Positions 11,938 to 21,810 are shown, numbered from the stretch's first letter. The stretch is 64,000 nt of DNA from Lolium rigidum (GCF_022539505.1 NC_061510.1:282284715-282348714), one strand, 5' to 3'. A program made the numbers and translations. Notes: generated by a model from the sequence alone, not told the origin.

Positions 11938-12035
11938 AACGAAGAAAAGCTACACCACAGAGATTTCTACCTCCCACGTCAACCACGCGCCAGTAGTAGA
12001 CAACAATACTTATGTACTCAAATTATTAATCATGT

Positions 12036-12863
12036 TTGAATGATAGTGAGTCCGATATTTGGCATTCACGACTTTGTCATATTAATTTTGGGTGCATGAC
12101 GCGGCTAGCGAATATGAATATAATTCCGAAATTTGCTATTGTCAAGAAATCCAAGTGCCAAGTATGTGTGCAAGCTAAGCAACCACGTAAGTCTCACAAG
12201 ACTGCGGAGGCAAGAGACTTGGCACCGCTGGAGCTTATATATTCGGATCTTGTGAATGAATGCTGAATTGACAAAAGGAGGGAAAATATACTTCATGACT
12301 TTAATTGATGACTCTACTCGATATTGTTATGTGTACCTCCTGAAATCTAAAGATGAAGCTCTTAATCACTTCAAAATCTTTAAAGCTGAAGCAGAAAACC
12401 AACTTGATCGAAAGATCAAGCGGCTAAGGTCTGATCGTGGTGGAGAGTATTTTTCCAACGAGTTTGATTCTTTTTGTGCGGAACATGGTATTATCCATGA
12501 GAGGACGCCTCCCTACTCACCTCAGTCAAATGGGGTGGACGAAAGAAAGAACCGTACTCTAACTGATATGGTTAACGTCATGTTAGATACATCGGGTCTA
12601 TCCAAGGCATGGTGGGGGAGGCGATATTGACTGCATGTCATGTCCTAAACCGTGTCCCCACAAAGAACAAAACCATTACCTCTTTTGAGGAATGGATAAG
12701 GAAAAGGTTGAAACTCTCTTACCTACGAACTTGGGGCTGTATAGCAAAAGTAAATGTACCGATACCCAAGAAGCGCAAGCTTGGACAAAGAACCGTGAAT
12801 TGTGTTCTTCTGGGATATGCATTTCATAGCATTGGCTACAGATTTTTGATAGTAAAATCTTAG
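12036..12863 (+). pseudogene. int: Copia gag-pre-integrase and integrase, frameshifted
   Basis: Begins in the zinc-binding HHCC region (HSRLCH, then CQVCVQAK) and continues through the integrase core. Candidate catalytic residues are the Asp of IYSDL, the Asp pair of LIDDSTRY and the Glu of SDRGGEY; the block PPYSPQSNGVDERKNRT is typical of Copia integrase. Frame breaks occur near 12255 (a lost base before the ELTKGGK block) and near 12615. The C-terminal part reads WGCIAKVNVP and ends with a stop at about 12861. The normal function is insertion of the cDNA into the chromosome; this copy cannot make it. Confidence 0.85.
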
Positions 12864-12872
12864 GTATCCGAC

Positions 12873-13265
12873 ATGCATGTTGGTACAATTATGGAGTCGA
12901 ATGATGCGACTTTCTTTGAGGACATCTTTCCTATGAAAGAAACGTCTAGCTCGTCAATTCAGGAGATGCCCAGTTCATCTACTCAGGAATTATTTCCTGA
13001 ACCTACCATGGATATAGAACACTTTGATAATCCTGTGGAGGATGACAATGAAGATCCCAGAAGGAGCAAGAGACAGAGGACTGTAAAGTCCTTTGGACAT
13101 GATTTCATTGTGTACCTCGTGGATGACACTCCCACTTCCATTTCAGAAGCCTGTGCATCTCTGGATGTTGAATACTGGAAGGAAGCTATCCTTAGCGAGA
13201 TGGATTCCATCACTTGGGAAATTACTGACCGTCCTTATGAGTGCAAACCTGTAGGATGTAAATGA
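12873..13265 (+). pseudogene. Copia integrase-RT linker
   Basis: Serine- and acid-rich linker followed by RRSKRQR and then SEACASLDVEYWKEAILSEM, the usual entry into a Copia reverse transcriptase. A TGA at 13263-13265 interrupts it; the same frame continues beyond with reverse transcriptase residues. Confidence 0.7.
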
Positions 13266-13512
13266 GTGTTCAAGAAAAAGCTTAGGCCTGATGGTACTAT
13301 TGAAAAGTACAAGGCACGTCTTGTGGCCAAGGGTTATACCCAGAAAGAAGGTGAAGATTTCTTTGATACATACTAACCTATTGCCAGATTGACCACCATT
13401 CGAGTGCTACTATCCTTGGCTGCCTCACATGGTCTTCTCGTTCATCAAATGGATGTTAAGACTGCTTTCCTAAATGGAGAGCTTGAAGAGGAAATTTATA
13501 TGGAGCAACCTA
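13266..13512 (+). pseudogene. rt: Copia reverse transcriptase, N-terminal part
   Basis: After the stop at 13263 the frame reads FKKKLRPDG and [14 protein letters not shown], then IARLTTIRVLLSLAASHG and HQMDVKTAFLNGELEEEIY, the conserved fingers/palm entry of Copia reverse transcriptase including the first catalytic Asp (MDVKTAFLNG). A further in-frame stop (TAA) lies near 13376. The domain is cut at 13512 by the CACTA insertion and resumes at 15061. Confidence 0.85.
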
Positions 13513-13540
13513 CACTAGTAGGAAAACGCTTATAGCTGGG

Positions 13541-13862
13541 ACTTAGTTCTGTGGCGCACCACCAAAAATGCGCCACAGAAAGTTGTTTTGTGGCGCACCA
13601 GACACGGTGCGCCACAGAAATAGCTTAATTTTGTGGCGCACGACCAGTCCATGCGTCACAGAAACTTGGTGGGGCCAGCACCAATCAGTGGTTTCACTAC
13701 TTCTGTGGCGCACACGACCACGTGCGCCACAGAAATAAGACATTTTGTGGTGCACTGGTCCTGGTGCGCCACTGAATTAAGACTTTCTGTGGCGCACGTG
13801 GGATGGTGCGCCACAGAAACAACACATTTCTGTGGCGCACATGAGTTCCGTGCGCCACAGAA
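13541..13862. repeat. Left subterminal hairpin array of the CACTA element
   Basis: At least five successive units of the form TTCTGTGGCGCACC-n-GGTGCGCCACAGAA, each an imperfect palindrome with a variable centre, spaced by about 40-70 bases. Another unit lies near 14250-14285. Subterminal motif arrays are the known binding sites of CACTA TNPA-type proteins; that role here is inferred. Confidence 0.85.
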
Positions 13863-14309
13863 GTTTTTTTTTGGCTCCCCACGCAACTCCACCCCCCTGT
13901 GGATCGCCTTTTTTACCTCTGTAAAAAATAAAAAACAATAGATAGAAATTTCAAAAAATAAAATCCTTCGAAATTCACATGTATTATGTCATCTAGCACC
14001 ACTGAAATTTAACAAACATGAATTTTGACTTTTTTTTGCAAAATTGTGTGGGAAAATCATTAAACTAGTTTTCTGGTCGCATACGAACTCGAAAAAAACG
14101 CACAATATATCAAAATGTTCCCACAAAAATTCTACATTCGAATTCACCCGGGCTTGCCCGGTTGGACAATTTTTAGAATCGCCAAATTCGAAAAGAGTAA
14201 AAAGTTACGACCAGTTAAAGTTTTTTTGCTGCAAAAAAAGAAAATAAATTCTGTGGCGCACCTAGTGCCCATGCGCCACAGAATTAACGTCCAAAATTTG
14301 AATTTTATG

Positions 14310-14715
14310 TCGTCCTCCTCCACTTCTTCTCCACTTCTCCTCACTACTCCTCCACTTCTCCTCACTTCTCCTCTTTGGATGCAAACTTCTCCTCCACTTC
14401 TCCTTCTCCTCCTCCTCCTCCTCCACCACCACCACCACCACCACCTCCTCCGGCCTCCTCCTCCTCCACCACCACCACCACCTCCTCCGGGGACGGCCTC
14501 CTACTCCGGCGACCTCCTCCTCCTCCTACTCCGGCGACGATGACCTGCTCCTCCTCCTCCTCCTCCGGCCGGCCTTCTCCTCCTCCTACTCCGGCGACGA
14601 CGACCTTCTCCTCCTTCTCCGGCGACCACCTCCTCCTCTTCCTCCACCACCTCCTCTTCCTCCACCACCACCTCCTCCTCCTCCGGTCGTCCTCCTCCTT
14701 CACCCACCCACCCAC
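14310..14715. repeat. CTCC/CCACCA microsatellite
   Basis: About 400 bases of almost pure pyrimidine-rich CTC, TCC and CCA triplets. Long proline/serine open frames on one strand and glutamate/glycine frames on the other are produced by this composition and are not genes. Confidence 0.9.
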
Positions 14716-14811
14716 CTCCGGCTACCTTCCAACGAAATTTAAAAAAAATTAAAAAAATTCGGCGGCCCCAGATCTAGATCTGGCCGCCATTTTTTAAAAT
14801 TTCAAAAAATA

Positions 14812-15040
14812 ATTATGTGGCGCACCACCGCTGGTGCGCCACATAAATAAGTTTCTATGGCGCACCGGCGGTGGTGCGCCACAGAAATAAGTTTCTGTGG
14901 CGCACCACCGCAGGTGCGCCATAGAAATAAGACTTTCTATGGCGCATGGAACGGTGCGCCACAGAAACCTTATTTTTGTGACGAGAATTCTGTGGCGCAC
15001 CACCCATGCGCCACAGAATTGATTTTTGGTGCACCACTGA
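14812..15040. repeat. Right subterminal hairpin array of the CACTA element
   Basis: Three to four more palindromic GTGGCGCACC/GGTGCGCCAC units, mirroring the left array. Unit ends vary (CTATGGCGC, TTATGTGGCGC), showing independent drift. Confidence 0.85.
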
Positions 15041-15060
15041 TGAGCCTTTTCCTACTAGTG

Positions 15061-15911
15061 CTAATTGATTTGTAGTAGATGGTTAAGAAGAAAATGTGTG
15101 TAAATTACTGAAGTCTTTGTATGGGCTTAAGCAAGCGCCTAAGCAGTGGCATGAGAAGTTTGAAAGAACTTTAACCGCTGAAGGCTTTGTTGTAAACGAA
15201 GATGACAAGTGTGTATACTATCGCCATGGTGGGGGCGAGGGAGTTATTCTTTGTCTATATGTCGATGACATATTGATATTTGGGACCAATCTTACTGTGA
15301 TTAAGGAGGTCAAGGAGTTCCTATCTTGTTGTTTTGAGATGAAGGATTTGGGAGTAATTGATGTGATCTTAAACATCAAGCTGCTGAAGGATGACGATGG
15401 TGGGATTACATTGCTTAAGTCCCACTATGTGGAAAATATCCTGAGTCACTTCGGGTATAATGACTGCAAATCTTCTCCAACGCCTTATGATTCTAGTGTG
15501 ATAATTCATAAGAATAAAAGAATTGCTAGAGATCAATTGCGATATTCGCAGATCATTGGCTCGCTTATGTATTTAGCCAGCGCCACGAGGCCTGACATCT
15601 CCTTTGCTGTAAGTAAACTGAGCCGTTTTGTGTCTAGACCTGGAGATGTTCATTGGCATGCTCTTGAGAGAGTTTTGCGCTATTTGAAAGGCACTGCGAG
15701 TTATGACATTCACTATAGTGGGTATCCAAGGGTACTTGAGGGTTATAATGATGCAAATTGGATATCTGATGCTAATGAGACTAAGGCCACAAGTGGTTAT
15801 TTGTTTACACTTGGATGTGACGCTGTTTCCTGGAAGTCTTGCAAGCAGACCGTCATTACGAGGTCAACTATGGGAGCAGAACACACATCATTAGACACAG
15901 CCACTGCGTGA
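15061..15911 (+). pseudogene. rt: Copia reverse transcriptase C-terminal part and RNase H start
   Basis: Continues the reverse transcriptase interrupted at 13512. It contains LLKSLYGLKQAPKQWHEKFE and the catalytic box LYVDDILIFG, then the thumb region (SLMYLASATRPDISFAVSKL) and the start of RNase H (YNDANWISDANETKATSGY, WKSCKQTVITRSTMGAEH). An in-frame stop lies near 15083 and the frame ends with TGA at 15909-15911. The expected glutamate/tyrosine motif in the RNase H (SSTEAEYMA in relatives) has drifted to STMGAEHTSL. Confidence 0.9.
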
Positions 15912-15915
15912 GCTC

Positions 15916-16197
15916 TTGATGGATTTACCTGTTGTTGAGAAACCAATACCCGCTATTCCTATGAACTGTGATAATCAAACTGTGATCATCAAAGTAAACA
16001 GTTGTAAGGATAATATGAAGTCATCAAGGCATGTGAAGAGGAGACTGAAAACTGTTAGGAAAATGAGAAACTCCGTAGTTATAGCGTTGAATTATATCCA
16101 TGCGTCTAGAAATCTAACAGACCCCTTCACAAAGGGACTATCACGAAATGTGATAGAAAATGCATCGAGGGAGATGGGTATGAGACCCACACTATGA
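15916..16197 (+). pseudogene. rnh: Copia RNase H C-terminal part
   Basis: Continues in a shifted position after the stop at 15911: CDNQTVIIKVN carries the RNase H Asp, followed by SSRHVKRRLKTVRK and the usual Copia tail (HASRNLTDPFTKGLSR, ending MGMRPTL). It ends at 16195-16197. The ordinary C-terminus of the Copia polyprotein. Confidence 0.85.
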
Positions 16198-16753
16198 GCT
16201 GCCCACGGTGGTAACCCACTCCATGTGATCGAAGATCCCGTGAATTAGAGCTGGGAGACAAGCTGTTGGTCAGCTGGGAGGAGAGTATATATCCCTATAG
16301 CAATTTTACCACTCCGTAAGATGCAATACTCTCCTAATCTGCATGGCAGGTTGATAATTATCTTAATGTGTTCTAGTGGCTTATTTTAGCAGAGATGTTG
16401 TCCTACAGAATATCTTTTTAAGAACACACCTATATGAGTCTGATTGTTAAACGTCGTAATCTATGAGAGTTGGGTTCTCTCTAGTAAACTCATGAAAGGC
16501 CCTGGAGTATGACGTATAAGCTCCAAACCGCGAGGAAGCCTGGTGGCAACCTAGTATCGGTCTAGGCTTTGTCGAAAGCTAGTGCGCAGAAAACTTGTAG
16601 TTCAAGGCATAATCCACTATCCAAGTTGCAATCTAGTGTAATATGAAGCTTTAAGTGGAAGTTTAACTTAACAGTCTCCACAACATACCGGTATATAAAA
16701 CAATATTCTGGAAACTTATTGATGAGATGTGCCAATGAGAGTTTGTGGGGGAT
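16198..16753 (+). other. 3' noncoding region and polypurine tract of element C
   Basis: About 550 noncoding bases between the RNase H stop and the LTR, with a purine tract (GTTTGTGGGGGAT, 16741-16753) directly before the LTR, the expected primer for second-strand synthesis. No open frame of note. Confidence 0.75.
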
Positions 16754-17689
16754 TGCTGGAATTTTTGGCCATTTGGCCTTTGGCCTATGCCCGTTATCAA
16801 ATTCTGAAACTCACATGGCCCATTCCAAAAATCAGTGGCAGCACTAGTGGGGGCTAAAGTTTAGTCCCACATTGCTAGTGGGAAGAGAGTTGGAGTGGTA
16901 TATAAGGTGGGTTGTTCTAGTCCTAGTAAGTGAGTGAGAAGAAAGAGAGCTCTCGCGCACTCCTCCTCCTCCGCCGCCCGCCTCGCCACGATGCGCCGCG
17001 GGTTGCGGGAATCTTGCCGAGCCGAGCTTATATTTTTGTTGTTTGGGAAATTAATTGTGTAATCAATTACGAGTCATTAACGGATGTTAACACAGCTTTT
17101 TTCGTTCCCTTTTTTCTGGATTGTGAACTCGTACGTGGGCTGCGTCCCACGACCTTCCCGAACCGCATCATATAAGTGCGGACGCAAACCCTAGCCTGCA
17201 CTAGACGCAACGCGACTACCTGTTTCCAGTTCATTGCGCCGCCGCCTTCGTCTTCCTCATCCCGTCCGTCGGCGTGCACCGACTGCCGGGACAGTAGGCC
17301 TCCGGAACCCTGCCTCTCGTGAACCTGTACGGGTGAGGGGAAATCAGGGTTTTGGGGAGCGCTCCGGCGCGACTACTGGCATCACGGCGTCATCATTGGA
17401 CGACGAGTTCCTCCGCACCGATAACTTCTTCCCGTATCTCAGCGACTTCTTCGGCAACCTCAACATGGGCGACAACGACGCTGCTATGAAGTATGTGATC
17501 TTGTCGTTTCTCTTTCAGTTTCTTCTTCTAGTTTGTATGGTAGATGTGATCGGTTTGTCTTATTTAGATGTGATCTGTTCATCTACCTTATTAGTCTGCA
17601 CGATTGGTTTATTTGTTATTTTCATAGTCATGATTTATTAATTACTTGTACGGATTATTTCATATGGATATTTGCTTATATATTCAACA
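16754..17689 (+). repeat. 3' LTR of Copia element C
   Basis: Begins TGCTGGAATTTTTGG after the polypurine tract and ends TATTCAACA, about 936 bp. The first bases are probably a drifted TGTTGG. It has a TATA box near 16899 and a GC-rich transcribed part. The partner LTR is missing, so no age estimate is possible. Confidence 0.75.
16899..16906 (+). promoter_or_regulatory. TATA box of the element C LTR
   Basis: TATATAAG about 145 bases into the LTR, in the usual position of a Copia U3 core promoter. Confidence 0.6.
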
Positions 17690-17747
17690 TTTTCTTCTTA
17701 CTATCCCCTTGCCAAAAGAATTTTGATCGGAAGTAGTCCAATCTTTT

Positions 17748-18260
17748 CTAGACTTCTTTGGGTAACTGGAAGAAAGAAATCATATACAGTACCATATTTG
17801 TAAGTACTGAATTAATGAGGACTAACCTTCCCCCAAGGAATAGTAATTTTCCTTTCCAACTAGTAAGAAGTTTGTGAAGTCTTTTTTCAATAATTTTCCA
17901 TTCATTCAAAGTGAGTCTCCGATAATGGATCGGGATAGAAAGATAGCTGAGTGGAAAAGAACCAAGCCCACATCCGAATAGTTTGGCGTACAGGTTGGCC
18001 TTATCTTTGGCCTCGCCAAAACAAAACAATTCATTTTTATGGAAATAAATCTTAAGACTTGACAACTGCTTGAATGCTAAAAGGATTAGTTTCAGATTTC
18101 GTGCCTTTTTCAAATCATGATCCATAAAAAAAATTGTGTTATCGATATATTGAAGAATAGATAAGTCTCCATCAACCAAATTGGGAACTACTCCTTCAAT
18201 TTTATTATCGATCTTAGCACACTCAATTATATCTGCCTCAGTCTGATCGTTTTGAAACAC
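17748..18260 (-). pseudogene. LINE (non-LTR) reverse transcriptase fragment
   Basis: The 170-residue frame resembles the middle of plant L1-type reverse transcriptases. It has the catalytic region LSILQYIDNTIFFM (YADD drifted to YIDN), then FKQLSSLKIYFHKNELF, SYLSIPIHYRRL and a thumb-like WKGKLLFLGGRLVLINSVLT. Both ends are truncated, with no endonuclease and no 3' tail nearby, and the catalytic box is changed, so it is inactive. It borders the first copy of the duplicated low-copy segment. Confidence 0.85.
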
Positions 18261-18261
18261 T

Positions 18262-19487
18262 CCTCACTCTGATCATTGCTACAGTACATGGAATCAAGGA
18301 AAATAGCAGCCTAGCTTGCTACAGCAGCTAGCATATGTGTCCATCAGTGTAAATTTCTCAATTAGAAACATGCAAGTTTAACTTAGTAGATAACATCGAG
18401 CAGAATCGTTTTTCTAACTAACCTCGACATCACGAGCTAGTACGAGCCTGGAAAGACAGACGTAGAGATGGTAAGTTTTGCTTGTAGAAGCGTTGTTTAC
18501 AAATGAGAATGGAGCTAACGGCTTGTATGTAAGCTATAATCCAAATGAAAATCCGATGACGCCACGCTCGTCACCGTGCAAACTCGACTGCATCTATTCA
18601 ACGTATCTCGGCACTTATCTGAAGCGGCTGGCTGTTTTGTCTGCTGCATCACGACGGAGGGGTAGACAACCTTTCTGAAGTCTTCTTCGCCTTCCGTTTC
18701 CTCTGATTCTTTCTTTTGCTTCTTCTCGGCACATGCATCAGAATAATCCAGGTCTGAGCTTGAGCTCCACGCCTAGTCTTCTTTCTTCCGACAGGAATTC
18801 AGTTGCTCGAAATGTCCTGGTGTTTGACAGACTGAAGATAGAATAGAAGCTTCAGTTATTCTCCCGCAGGATTCGTTTCTAGAAAGATATGAACAGCTGC
18901 CCGATCAAAGCATCATACCCAAATGCAACGACTTACATACACTTCGTACGAATCAAATTCTATGCGCACTATGCAAAATCCGAACGAAAAGTACTTGGCA
19001 GCTACCAAATCACCAGGAGAGCTGTGTCTTTTTTTATATATGTTCCAGAAACTGAACACCTTATTTTATGGGACACCAACGACATGGAATTTGGATCTAC
19101 TCCATCTGTCGCCGCCTGCATTTGCATATTTGCATTAATTTTATACATTGCATGATATCGATTCCGTATTAACATATGATCAGATCCACGTTGCCACACG
19201 CCACCGCAAACATCACGCAGTTTGGTCCTGTAATCACACATGGAAATTGGAACTGTTCCTGGTTTCTTTGGATGCCTCCTAGATATAAGTCAAAACTGAT
19301 GGCAATGGTGTCAAGGAAAGTCCGCCACGGTTTTGCATTTGTCAAGCGCACAGAGCCCGTGAGCCACGAACGGTTCGATTGACATACTCCGGGAGAATTC
19401 ATATGTACCTGAAATGTCCTGGCAGGTGACGCATTCGTGCTCCCCATGTTTTCTTCCCCGATATCGACGTGATTGATATGTGGAGCA
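18262..19487. repeat. Low-copy duplicated segment, copy 1 (left part)
   Basis: No coding region is recognisable. The segment aligns by eye in the same order with pieces of 23970-33070: 18265-18370 with 23985-24090, 18390-18590 with 26210-26440, 18690-18760 with 30010-30065, 18770-18830 with about 32087-32140, and 19425-19487 with 32185-32235. About 590 bases (18835-19425) have no visible partner. The identity looks moderate, pointing to an old duplication. What the ancestral sequence did is not evident. Confidence 0.75.
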
Positions 19488-19572
19488 TGTTGTGAAGTGT
19501 ATATGTGGATTGCCTAGCCCTTTCCATCAGTTCGGACTTTTGGTTCAAGTGGTTAGTGCATGAAGCTTAACA
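19488..19572 (+). repeat. 85-bp LTR, inverted left copy
   Basis: TGTTGTGAAG...CTTAACA on the plus strand. It is 85 bp and differs from the right copy at about two positions. The primer-site sequence TGGTATCAGAGCC follows immediately (19573-19585). Confidence 0.9.
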
Positions 19573-19929
19573 TGGTATCAGAGCCCCAGGTCCCACATGA
19601 AAAGAACCAGTGACAGAAGCAGCAACTGCAGGAGAGCTGGCAGATGAAGTGTCGGCGGAAGGAACGCGAAGCCAGTCTAACTCCCAGAGGCCCGGGGACT
19701 CAAGGCTGCGAGGGCCAGCTCCAACCAGGGCCTGTGTACGGCGGTCCTGAACAGCACAAGAATCAGCGTCAAGAATGACGCGACAACCAGAATCAGTAAG
19801 CTGACTAGCGGAAAACAGGTTCATCTTAAGGCTAGGAACATGAGAAACATCAGGAACAGAGAAAGATGAAGTAGAAAGGGTGCCTCGACTGGGAAACAGG
19901 AAGAGAGGAACCATCAGCCGTGATAACAC
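19567..19929 (-). pseudogene. Copia protease/gag-pre-integrase region, truncated
   Basis: Contains VPDVSHVPSLKMNLFSASQL, the conserved stretch after the Copia protease, then CRVILDADSCAVQDRRT and WELDWLRVP. It breaks off where the zinc-binding integrase region should begin and runs into the inverted primer site at about 19600, marking the internal-to-inverted-end junction. Confidence 0.8.
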
Positions 19930-19976
19930 GGACAGGAGAAATAAGAGAGCGAAGAGCGGAAAGGATAGAAGACGTA

Positions 19977-20150
19977 GAAGTCATATGAAAAGAAGCTCCA
20001 GAATCCAGATACCACGGGGATGACGTACCTGACTGTGTAGAAGGTGGTGGTCGCGCGGTGCCAGAAGAGCCAGACACAGAACCAGCAGTACCCGTCGAAG
20101 AAGAGCCTGTAGCAGCGAGCAGACCACGAAGACCACGGATAATGTCCTGA
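19977..20150 (-). pseudogene. pro: Copia aspartic protease
   Basis: The frame on the minus strand reads WYLDSGASFHMTS, the Copia protease active site (DSGAS) with its following His-Met, then RVITADGSSLPVS. It belongs to one frame with the zinc-knuckle region upstream, broken by frameshifts near 20150 and near 19930. Confidence 0.85.
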
Positions 20151-21223
20151 TCAGACAGCGCAACGGCGAGACGAGCCCGAAGAACCAGCCTGCCGACGAG
20201 CAAGCTTATCAAGGTACTGCTGACGTAAGCTGGGGTCCCTCCTCCAGCAGCCAGAGACGTCGTGGCCAGCCTTGCCATAGAAGGCGCAGGGAGGACGAGG
20301 ACCACGAGGCTGCTGAGACTGACTCTGGCCCTGGACCGACGGAGTAGAGAGTAACGGCGGTGCTGGAGACCGCAACGAAGCGGACGGCACAGGAGGACCA
20401 CGAGCAGCAAGTGCAGAGGGAACCGCAAGAAGACCAGCACCACGAAGACGAGTCTCCTCTGCGCGCAGCTCAGCGAGTACCTCAGAGAGCGGAACACGAC
20501 CACGGGCAAGCAGGCTGGGCACGACGCGGCTCAAACTCCGTGCGGAGCCGCGATAAGAACTCAAAAACGCGGCTGAAACTCCGGATCCGCGCGCACAGTC
20601 AGACAGCAGGGACAGGTGCCACACACAGCTGTACGAAGAGAATCAAGCTGACGCCAAATAGCAGCACTCTGAGTATAGAACTCGTCAATAGTAGAATCAC
20701 CCTGCTGAAGATCATGCTCCTGACGAACCACAGACAGATAAAGAGCATCCCCAGACGGCTGATAGCGCTGACGAAGAAAAGCCCACCGAGCGGCGGCGGT
20801 GGGAAGACTCATGAACTCGGCAGCATGCCGAGGCGGAACACCGGAAGTGAGAACAGCGAGCAGCACGAGCATCATCATCGATCCACCGAGTGTAGTCGGT
20901 CGGATCCAGCCGGTAGGTCGCAACGACGAGTGAGAATACTCCCGAACCTTCCGGTCATAATCAGCCGGAGCGGTATCAGCGGCACTCTTGGCTGCATCCT
21001 TGTCCTCCTGAGAAGCATCGGGGGCAAGGGAAACGGGCGTCGGTGCAGTAGGCGCCGTAGGAGCAACGGGGCGCAACGGACAAGGGTCCTCGCCAGAAAG
21101 CACACCCCAAAGACGAAGACCGCGCATGTGGACGCGCATAAAGGCAGCGAAATCAGGATAATTCGCGCCATCAAAAGTCACCGGGCAGCGAGGAATCGCA
21201 ACATAACCCGACGAGGAAGACAT
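20151..21223 (-). pseudogene. gag: Copia gag with defective zinc knuckle
   Basis: Starts with ATG at 21223 (MSSSSGYVAIPRCPVTFDG), a typical start for this Copia gag class, and includes ATYDFLRQRY-like helices (WAFLRQRYQPSGDALYLSV) and DSTIDEFYTQSAAIWRQLDSL. The frame shifts near 20600 and continues through a proline/serine-rich linker to CAFYGKAGHDVSGCWRR. This is a CCHC knuckle whose second Cys has become Tyr, so zinc binding should be lost. The GC content is high, unlike the AT-richer gags elsewhere in the window. Confidence 0.85.
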
Positions 21224-21725
21224 AGCTCTGTCGTTTTTTTTTTGGCTTTTTTTTTTTACTAACTGACGGAGCCGAGCCGAGCCGAGCCGAAGCTCAGATC
21301 GAGCCGATCAGGAGCCGAGCCGAAGCTCAGATCGAGCCGATCAGGAGATCAGATCGATCTCGAAATCGATCGGGACGGCGGCGGAACGGGCGGTCGGGCG
21401 GCCTGCAGGCGCGGGCGGCCGGAACGACCGGGGGGCAGCGGGAACGGCGGGCGGGCGGCCTGGAGGCGCGGGCAGCCGGAGCAGCGGCTGGCGAGCAGGC
21501 CGGCGGGCGGCCGGAGCAGCGGCGGCGAGCAGGAATCAGCGGGCGGCCGACGGGAGGCGGCCGGGAACGGCGAGAACGGCCGGCGGGAGGCCAGGAAACA
21601 GCGGAGAACGGCCGACGGCGGCCGGAGCTGGTGAAGGAGAGGCGGCGGCGGCGACCGGGCGCGGCGGCGAGATGCCAAGGCGGGCGGCTGCGATGCGAAA
21701 AAAAAGCCTTACGACTCTGATACCA
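21224..21725 (-). other. Leader and primer site of the short-LTR Copia unit
   Basis: On the minus strand this runs from the primer site TGGTATCAGAGTCG (tRNA-Met type, just inside the LTR) to the gag ATG. It is very GC-rich, with repeated GAGCCGAGCC-type motifs and a direct repeat around 21270-21350. Confidence 0.75.
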
Positions 21726-21810
21726 TGATAAGCTTCATGCACTAGCCACTTGAACCAAAAGTCCGAACTGATGGAAAGGGCTAGGCAATCCACATATACA
21801 CTTCACAACA
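21726..21810 (-). repeat. 85-bp LTR, right copy (true 5' LTR)
   Basis: On the minus strand it starts TGTTGTGAAG and ends GCTTATCA, followed by TGGTATCAGAG. It mirrors the left copy at 19488-19572. Confidence 0.9.

Larger units (their letters stand above)
13513..15060. mobile_element. Small non-autonomous CACTA element
   Basis: Starts CACTAGTAGGAAAACG and ends with the inverted CTTTTCCTACTAGTG, flanked by the 3-bp target duplication CTA (13510-13512 and 15061-15063). It is 1548 bp long and has no transposase. Both subterminal zones carry many copies of a short inverted motif (GTGGCGCACC / GGTGCGCCAC) that can fold into hairpins and probably served as transposase binding sites. The centre is a CT-rich microsatellite. 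It is inserted in the Copia reverse transcriptase gene. Confidence 0.93.
12036..17689 (+). mobile_element. 5'-truncated Copia LTR retrotransposon C
   Basis: Coding order is integrase, linker, reverse transcriptase, RNase H, 3' noncoding region, polypurine tract and one LTR (16754-17689). This domain order (integrase before reverse transcriptase) defines Copia. The 5' LTR, gag and protease are gone; the left end is fused to the Gypsy remnant at about 12035. Several stops and frameshifts show it is dead. A CACTA element (13513-15060) splits the reverse transcriptase. Confidence 0.88.
19488..21810 (-). mobile_element. Aberrant short-LTR Copia unit with two inverted LTRs
   Basis: Bounded by the 5-bp target duplication GAGCA (19483-19487 and 21811-21815). 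The right end, read on the minus strand, is a normal 5' end: an 85-bp LTR, a tRNA-Met primer site, a leader and gag-protease genes. The left end is not a 3' LTR in the same direction but a second 5' end facing the other way: the same 85-bp LTR followed by TGGTATCAGAGCC. Both outer ends are therefore LTR starts. The second copy of the surrounding segment has the empty site with one GAGCA at 32429-32433. Internal coding stops after the gag-pre-integrase region. Confidence 0.85.

Noticed and set aside
14115..14752. Long proline/serine and glutamate/glycine open frames on both strands
   Set aside because: They are translations of the CTCC/CCACCA microsatellite inside the small CACTA element; no start context, domain or non-repetitive coding.
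13541..15040. CRISPR-like spaced repeats
   Set aside because: The repeated units are palindromic arms with variable centres within a plant CACTA element, not direct repeats with uniform spacers.
18478..19447. Short open frames in the duplicated low-copy segment as candidate host genes
   Set aside because: Frames are short, are not preserved between the two copies of the segment, and show no recognisable domain.
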